Of a stretch of 64,000 nucleotides of DNA, positions 57,301-64,000 are shown one piece after another. This DNA comes from Amoebophrya sp. A120. Taxonomy: Eukaryota > Sar > Dinophyceae > Syndiniales > Amoebophryaceae. Under the pieces are notes generated by a model, which was not told the DNA's origin, made no database searches, and saw only the letters and a list, made by a program, of their open reading frames with translations. A program made the translations under genes and the position numbers. Position 1 is the stretch's first letter, and each line of letters begins with the position of its first letter. The stretch is from positions 225,760-289,759 of the forward strand of contig CAJINV010000021.1 of the NCBI GenBank assembly GCA_905178155.1. The letters are read 5' to 3'.

Positions 57301-59294
57301 AAGGTGCATCAGGAAGCCCTCTGAAAGTCCGCGATGCTAGGTCACGCATTACAGGCATCACGGGTCATGAGAAATATGCATGACAAATCTTGCATTCTTC
57401 CAGACCCAGACACTTTTACACTTTATAGGAGTTTCGCTCCATGCACGACCACGTAATCCTGGGCGCGGTGGAGATCCCGCTGTTTCCCTCGCAGCACGTC
57501 GACGCCGCCTACTTCGGACTGCATAATACTCTCAACGGCATGAATGAGAATGACGACGTTGAAGATCATGATGAACATGATGTAGTAGACCGCTCTTGGC
57601 ACCACGACGACCATGGAGGTCGGGCGCCTCTGTCTGCTTGTGCTTTGTCAGCTGTCGGGAAGATGAACCACCACCACGACAGAACAAGTCCGGTCTCTAT
57701 TTGTTCCCGCCGCCATGATCGTGCCGTACCGACGCCGCAGAATCAACAGCGACGAACCACACCGGTCGGGCGGCGGTCTGACGTGTCGATCTGGTCAACG
57801 GATACTTCGCCAAGCATCGAGAGCGTTCGCGGAGGTGAGATGAGCAATACGCCTCTGAAAAATGTTAAGGGGGAAACATCAAACAACGAGTTATTTCGAA
57901 GAAAAACGTGGGTAGACCACGACGAGGAGGACGGCAGGCTTTCTTGTGATCCTTTCAGCAAGTACTTTGTCGACGGGGCCTGTTTTCTGGAGGAAAAGCG
58001 CGTTTATACCGTGCCTCTAAAGCGCGTGCCGAACGTGTTTATTCAACTGGAAAAAGAACCGATGAAGAGCCAAAAATCACTATCACAATCATGTAGAACT
58101 AGAGACAACCAATTTATACAAGCCGATTTATTTTCTACTTCAGCCGGCGCCGAGACGGAGACCGACGAGGACACGATTGGGTTTGTCACGGTGCAATTCC
58201 ACGTCCTTTCCAAAACGCGGATCTCCCTGGAAATCCTTAGCTTCTTCACGAAGACAAGCCACGGTGGCGGCAGTAGTAGTTCGTCTGAACATCTGGCGAA
58301 GAACATCCACCTGGGGATCCTGGCGTTTGAAGACTCAAGGGACGGGTTCGCACACTTACACAACGCCTTCGCAGCCCGGTCGTCAGAGCTTGCTTCCTTT
58401 CGCGGGCGCGTCGCAGACCACCAGTCGGCTTTGCTGGTTGAAAAAGAGAAAACCAGCCCGACTACGTCGGACGCTGCTGCTGCAGTCTCCGGCACGAAGA
58501 ATGAGGTCAGAAGTTGTGGAGCTGCAGCAGCGGCGGTCGTGACTACACCAGGGTCCTCGAAGCTGCTGCGTAGAAACCAACATCAAGACGAGCTTTTTTT
58601 GTCTAGCCAAAGTTCCAGTCACAGTCTGCGGAGTGGTCACGACGGTCACCAGCTGCTGCAAGGGGAAATAAACAAACTGAAACCTCCGCAAATCTCAGCT
58701 CCAACTACAGAAGGCCGCAAAGATCATTTCTCTGCTTCGTCACTTTTCGATTCGCACGAGTCGCGGTCGCCAACCCACCTGCGGTTAAACTCCTCGTCTA
58801 GGTTCGTGAGTTGCGAAACCTCGGGCAGCTCTGACGCCAGTCCAACCTCATTCGCCCGCACGGAAACGCTACAGCCATTGCCGGAAACCCCGGAACATGC
58901 TGATGAAGCTGCAGCGGATACCAGATTCTTCAGTGACCACAGAACTATCTCAAGGGAAAAGATTGTAGAATACACCTTCAGCAGGAAGAAGACGAGTCGC
59001 TTTGAGTTTCTCGCGTTTCCGGACGGGGAGGCGCAACTCGTGACTGCATTGAATTTGCCGCCGGAAATTCTCTTGACGAACGGGGGCAAGAACGGAGCTG
59101 CAGCCGGAAGCTCTTCGACATCAAATTCATCATCCGCAAGGAGGACCAGTCCCTTGCTAAAAGTCTTCCCCTCACCGGTCTTGCCGGATCAGGATGAAGG
59201 AAGCATTTTCTGGTTCGGAAAGCAGATCACCGCAAAGTACTTCCATCCGGACTTTCTGTACGACGGAAACTATGTGCCGGAAAACTGGTTGTAG
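54349..59294 (+). CDS. Inositol polyphosphate kinase-like protein (about 1470 aa)
   Basis: Exons 54349-56815, 57080-57163 and 57433-59294 total 1471 codons once two introners are removed. The central part resembles the inositol polyphosphate kinase (IPK) family: FADVKIGKAT fits the P-x-x-x-D-x-K-x-G signature (about 55678-55707), followed by RVEGLENPPP, MWVGSSLGIGFD in place of the usual SSLL, and VLVKLFDWGRSEY where IPKs have IDFAH. Long Ser/Thr/Glu-rich inserts separate these blocks, which is unusual. After the kinase part, HVILGAVEIPLFPSQHV and VTVQFHVLSKTRISLEILSF could form a C2-like beta-sandwich, then a Ser-rich stretch and a conserved-looking end (WFGKQITAKYFHPDFLYDGN). IPKs phosphorylate inositol phosphates; activity here is uncertain because the ATP-site motifs are diverged. 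Confidence 0.55.
56816..57074 (+). mobile_element. Introner, family A variant
   Basis: A 259-bp element with ends TATGGATTGCAAATATGTCT and the reverse complement of ATATTTGCATTTCATA, sharing the GTCTGGGTCT core of family A. It is flanked by GCTGC at 56811-56815 and 57075-57079. Excision with one GCTGC joins LQSLL to RLLYQSARVFLHRF in frame. Confidence 0.9.
57164..57427 (+). mobile_element. Introner, family A
   Basis: A 264-bp element starting TATCAAGTGCAAAAATGTAG and ending with the inverted form, flanked by GGAGT at 57159-57163 and 57428-57432. Excision with one GGAGT joins VVQLQE to FRSMHDHVILGAVE in frame. Only 84 coding bases lie between it and the introner before it. Confidence 0.9.
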
Positions 59295-60653
59295 ATATTC
59301 TTTTCGTACTGAGAGAGTGTCGTTCCTTCTTGCTGAAGGTTGTACTGTTGGGCGTTTAGGATTTTGCTGCACCCGCATTTTCACTTGTTGTAGAAAACAG
59401 AAATAGAAGATTCTGTCGAGGCACAGGCACTAAGTACCTACTTAAGTACCTCCCGAAAGAAACGGATGAGCATGAGGATCATCAACGGCGAGAGCTTGCA
59501 GTTTTTGCTCTTGGCTGCGAAACAAGTACTTAGATTTTGATCTAAATGTATCTGCGGAGCAGGTTCTAGCACTGCGCTAATCGGTGCAAGCTCAAACTAC
59601 TGGCCAATTTTTGGCGATCGGTGCAAGCAAAACTGAGTTGTTACAGAGAAAGTTCACATGAAATGAAATTAAATGCCCGACAGACCACACAGATCTCGCA
59701 AAAATTGAAAATCGGATTCTGAAATAACGCTGCAATTGCGATTCACCAAAAAATGGAAGTCTTGTCTCATGGTAACGAAAAACTGCATACGATCTAGAGA
59801 AACGAGTTTTAGTTCAGAGCTTGCCGATCAAAATTTTGGGCATGGTTCTGGAAATTTAAGTTGACCATCGATTTTGGCGGGTACTATTTCGGCGCTGCTG
59901 TTTTTTTATTTTCGATCAGTCTTGACCCTTTCACGTATTCTGTTTCAAATTTTTTACAGGCACAGGGTGAGGTGGCAGAAGTACTCTGTAGCTTACGGCG
60001 GAATCATAAACCATTTTAGGTTATAGAATCAGCGCGACTGAAAACTTCCAGATTTTTCTCGCGTTGAGTATATATCATTTGAAAAGAAGGAGCTTATCAG
60101 ATTGATTTTGGTTTATTTTTTTGCTAGAGAGTTGAATTACCCCCTTCTATTTGGAAGATTTGTCACAAAGACATGTCTGCTACAGCCCCTACTTCAAAAA
60201 TCTTCGCTAGTGCATCAGCTGTAAGTACTACCTCCACCGCTCCACGTCTGTATAACAATAAATACGTTTCTTTTAACAATGTCGTTGAAAGGGACGCTGA
60301 AGATTGTGATGACTTCAAAAAAAGTCGCTACTTTTGAACAAAAACAAAACAACTAGGGCCCAGTACGTTTAGCAGCAAGGACTCCGAATTTGCGTCAGCA
60401 GAAACGCAATAAGAGCTTGCTCGCGACTGGTTGGTGCCGAGGTAGTAACAGAAACCTCAACAAACAGGGAAAGTTATCTTTTCATTTGATACTTCATTTG
60501 AAAGCATTTTTATCTTGCAAGGCCTAGTAGTACCCACGACGAGCGGTCCTCTCGTCTCGTATCCGATCCTCTGACTGGCCACCACGACGATCCTTTCAGA
60601 GGCACCCAGATCCACGCAACAGCAACAGGAAGGAACACGTAGCTGAAATAGAA
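59295..60653. other. Intergenic region with a possible 5' exon
   Basis: AT-rich sequence. The 12-mer ATCGGTGCAAGC occurs twice (about 59580 and 59619). At 60173-60220 a short ORF (MSATAPTSKIFASASA) ends at GTAAGT. An acceptor at 60632 would join it in phase to the ATPase gene (adding EHVAEIE before its Met), so it may be that gene's first exon. Confidence 0.45.
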
Positions 60654-63600
60654 ATGAGCGATTCCTTCCAAGACCGTCCGGCGTACACCGCCGGCTACGC
60701 CCTCGCCTCCCCGGGTCTGATCGCGTTCTATGCTACCGTTGCCGCGCTCGTGCTCTGCACGGTCATCTTCCGCCTCGCCGCCGGGTCCAGGTACCGGTCG
60801 TCCGTTTCCGTTTTTGAGAAGAACAACTACGAGGGGAAAAAGCTTTCGTACCACGTGCAGATTGGGTACAGAAGGAACTTTTTTGGCAGTTTCCTCTACG
60901 CCTGCTGGCTCGCGGTTCCGGTCCTCGTGCAGGGGATTTTGTTTATCCTCTGTCTCGCCATGCTGGAGGAGAAGGACGTGGACAAGTGGCTGTGGCTGAC
61001 GAATGGGACTTTCGATTTGAAAATCTGCACGCGGAACATGATAACACTTGGGAGTGACGTATTATATTGCAACCAGGACTACGGACCGTCATCCGGGGCG
61101 TTTTCCTTCCGCAACATCGGGTTTGTGTTTTTCGTTTTCTGGAATTTCTTCCTGTTGAACATGTATCTCATCGTCTCGGAGAAACTCCGTTTCCGGGCCA
61201 ACTTCTACATCCCGTGCGCGCTCTGGGAATGCGAATTCGTCATGCTGGAGGAGTGGTTTATCATGGACGAGAAAGTCGCGAAAGTGGAACCAGGAGCGGT
61301 TCTTTTAGCCGGCGCGGGAACTACAACAAACAGTAACACTAACATCAAAGCTGGTCCTCGTGCTGACAAAGATGATGGCAGAAATGCGGCGCCGATGGCT
61401 GCCACCACGCCAACAAGCTCCACGAGCAGCAGCAGCGGAAAGAACAAAGCGAACAAAAGAAAAAACAAGATAAAGCAACAACTTGGACTTCAGGAAGAAA
61501 CTGCAGAAAAAGATCGCGATAAAGCGGTCGCGATGAACAACAATCGGACCGAACAAGAGGACTCCCTCCTTTTGATCATTTCTGACCTGAAGGTGTGCAC
61601 CCCGGAACTGACAGACATCATATACGACTCCCGGTACCTGTTCGCGATGAAGTACGTGGGGTACCGAGAGATCGGCGTAGTCAGCTACAGCCAGCTGGGG
61701 GAGAACCTGTCGGAGGCGGAAATTGAGGAATTCGAAGCCTACCTGCGCAGCATCAACTTCGGGCCGGAAGACCAGGACAACATGAGCTGCGAAGATAACA
61801 CGTTCTTGGCAGAAGACTCGAGCACGGAACATAAGATGGACGAGAAGCACTACCCCACGCACTGGTTCTGGTTCCGGTGCACCCACTACTTTTACTGCCA
61901 TCGGCGGAATTGTTTTCTGGAACCGCGCAACGAATTCACTGACAACGACGTGAATACAAAACAGTTTCTGGACACCTACCGAGGATTCTTGACCAAAACT
62001 GGTATTAACGCGGCCGCGATGAACAAACAAGCTCAAACGGGTCAAAACAATTCCAGTCGTGTGTCCGATGAAGGACGGGAAGTAGAAGAGTTGAGGCGTA
62101 GTTCATCTTCAACCTCCGCCGAGCAAGAACTTCTTGCTGAGGACTTCCGGCAGCCCAGTTCCGCTTTCCTTTCCCAACGGAAATACGAGATTCTGGGGGA
62201 GAACAAGATTTCCGTGGAGTGTAAGCCCTACGGGTGGTATCTATCGCAGGAATTTTGCGACTTTACCACTTTGTTCCAATTGCACTGCTTGTGGGCTCCG
62301 AGTATATTCACGAACTGGATGCTCGCGATTGTCTCCGGCGTGATGTGCCTGCTGTTTGGCATGCGGAACGCCTGGAACACGTTCGACGCACAGAGGGAGA
62401 TCCAGCGGCTCGCGAGCCGGACCAGCGAGGATTTCGTACACGTCTTTCGTTACGTTGGGAGGAAGAAAACCGGGAGGAAAAACAACTACAACGACGGAGT
62501 CGTCGGGCCCTTCTCCACCACCACCTCGCGAGGTGGATTCGAACAACAAAATAAATTCCTGCAACCCGCGACCAGCAGCGTGCAGAACCGGTCTCGACCC
62601 ATGTTCGAAATGGAGTCCGTCCACGTCTCCGAACTCGTTCCTGGGGATCTAGTGGAGATCCCCGCGACAGGCGTGGTCCCCTGCGACTGCGTCGTGGTTG
62701 AAGGTGCTGTGGTGGTAAACGAGAGCAATCTGACCGGGGAAGCCATGCCGATCCAGAAGTTTGCGCTCGAAGGAAACGCCTCGGAGAGACTCTGCTGGAA
62801 ACGGCACGCGAAGAAGAACATTTTATGCGCGGGGACGGCCATCATGCAGAGCCGGGGGAAGACCGGGAACGACCCGGCCGTCGCGGTGGTGCTGGCAACG
62901 GCCGCGGGAACAACTAAGGGGTTGATGATTCGAAGTATCATCTACGCGGAAGAGGTAATTTTTACTAGTATCTATGGGTTTGATTGTGATTCATTTTTTC
63001 AACACCACAGTTGCGTTTGGTTTTGATTTGTTTACTTCGTACAGACAAAAACATTGACTGGGAATCTTCATCATGTTCTTTCACACCTAATCTTGTTCTC
63101 AGGTTCATTTCGAACTTTACGACAAGCTGCCAATCGCAGTGCTGATGAATGCCACTTTTGCCGGAGTTGTCGCGATGCTCACGATCTTCAGCCAAGCCGA
63201 ATGGCAGGCATTGTTGATCGCGGGCTATTTCGAAGCGGTTTGTATCATAGTTCAAAAACGCAACGGCCACTTTAATATACCCAGAATTTTTGGTGTTGGT
63301 CTTGCATGGTAATATTAAAACTAAGCGGGCCCGCCAGCGCGGAGGACGCTGCATGAGCGTGTGATGTTGTTGTCTGGCCGCTAGTTTTAACACAGTTGAC
63401 AGCACAACAATAGATACAGCTTCTCCTGGATTTGATATTCTCGTGTTTGATGCGGTTTTGATTTTGATAGATGGTGCAATATCCCGCCTGGTTTCCCCCC
63501 TGATTCTGGTTGGCTTCAAGATCACGCAGGGCCAGGCCGCGGCCCGGTTAAAGAGTGGTCCCTACGAAATCCAGTGTTTGAGCTATCGGCGGATTCCCAT

Positions 63601-64000
63601 GGCGGGAAAGATGGAGGTCCAGTGCTTCGACAAAACGGGGACATTGACAGAAGAGTCGCTGCATCTGCACGCGGTACAGGCGGCGCTTCTTTCTGCGAAA
63701 CATTTAGGACTGGAGGAGAATTTTTACGCAACCGGTGGTGCGACGTCGAATGGTGCTTCTAGTTGTGCAACGGGTGGTCTCATGACCAGAAAACAAGTAG
63801 AACAAGATACGACAGCCACGACGACTTCTCAGCCACCACTCACCGTGCACATGGGCGCTTTACATCAGACCACGAGTGGCGGGCGCGATATGCTGCGTGC
63901 CAACTCGCACGTGTTCAGCCTGGCGGACCTCGCCGCCAGTACCTGTGACACCGTGACGGTGCTCGACGACGGGGTGACATTGGCGGGGAATAAGGTAGAG
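60654..64000 (+). CDS. P5-type cation-transporting ATPase, 5' part
   Basis: Exons 60654-62954, 63103-63237 and 63471 to the window end join in phase through GT-AG introns; the 3' end is cut off. P-type ATPases pump substrates across membranes through a phospho-Asp intermediate; P5 members act in ER or endolysosomal membranes (established for the family). Seen here: N-terminal membrane segments (about residues 20-45, 85-110 and 160-185), a Ser/Lys-rich insert, then the actuator domain with VPGDLVEIPATGVVPCDCVV and the loop VNESNLTGEAMPIQK, a segment like P5 enzymes (AAGTTKGLMIRSIIYAEE), and the phosphorylation motif CFDKTGTLTE (about 63626-63655). Where P5 enzymes usually have PPALP or PPELP, this protein reads YPAWFPPLILVGF, so the ion-binding helix is diverged. 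The TGES-type loop reads TGEA. Confidence 0.85.

Overview
The window is nuclear DNA of a eukaryote with complex intron structure and reads best as an alveolate, most likely a dinoflagellate (a syndinian such as Amoebophrya would fit, but this is inference). The reasons are: long genes split by ordinary GT-AG introns and also by short transposon-like introns ('introners') with terminal inverted repeats (TIRs) and 5-bp target duplications; three adjacent genes with a TET/JBP-like 2-oxoglutarate/Fe(II) oxygenase domain; a DIRS-like tyrosine-recombinase retroelement; and no bacterial operon signals. Almost all convincing coding sequence is on the + strand. I see no rRNA, tRNA or CRISPR.

Layout. 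1-1.5 kb: an 18-bp minisatellite and GC-rich DNA. 1.5-4.8 kb: a multi-exon GH16 beta-glucanase. 6.2-8.6 kb: a cysteine-rich protein with a double-psi-beta-barrel-like region, carrying one introner. 10.2-18.3 kb: a very large gene (about 2200 aa) with an N-terminal AMP-binding (ANL adenylation) domain followed by membrane segments, split by four introners. 19 kb: a small coiled-coil protein. 21-27.4 kb: a Gag-like basic protein of about 1630 aa with proposed introners, one of them 767 bp with long TIRs. 28-33.5 kb: a DIRS-like element (reverse transcriptase, RNase H, tyrosine recombinase) broken by a 1004-bp GC-rich hAT-like insertion with an 8-bp target duplication, and by an assembly join (one N between two 96-bp copies). 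34-42 kb: several small multi-exon genes of unknown function. 42-53.6 kb: three TET/JBP-like oxygenase genes and two unknown ORFs. 54.3-59.3 kb: an inositol-polyphosphate-kinase-like protein carrying two introners. 60.6 kb to the end: the 5' part of a P5-type ATPase.

The most informative observation is a simple rule for the introners. Seven elements (three TIR families) begin TAT and end ATA and sit between 5-bp direct repeats. Removing the element plus one repeat copy restores the reading frame in all seven, including across 39-nt and 84-nt exons. In most cases the junction cannot be GT-AG, so these introns appear to be excised at boundaries set by the insertion rather than by canonical splice sites.

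Limits: exon coordinates were worked out by hand from phase and splice motifs. Domain calls rest on motifs recognised by eye; no search was run.
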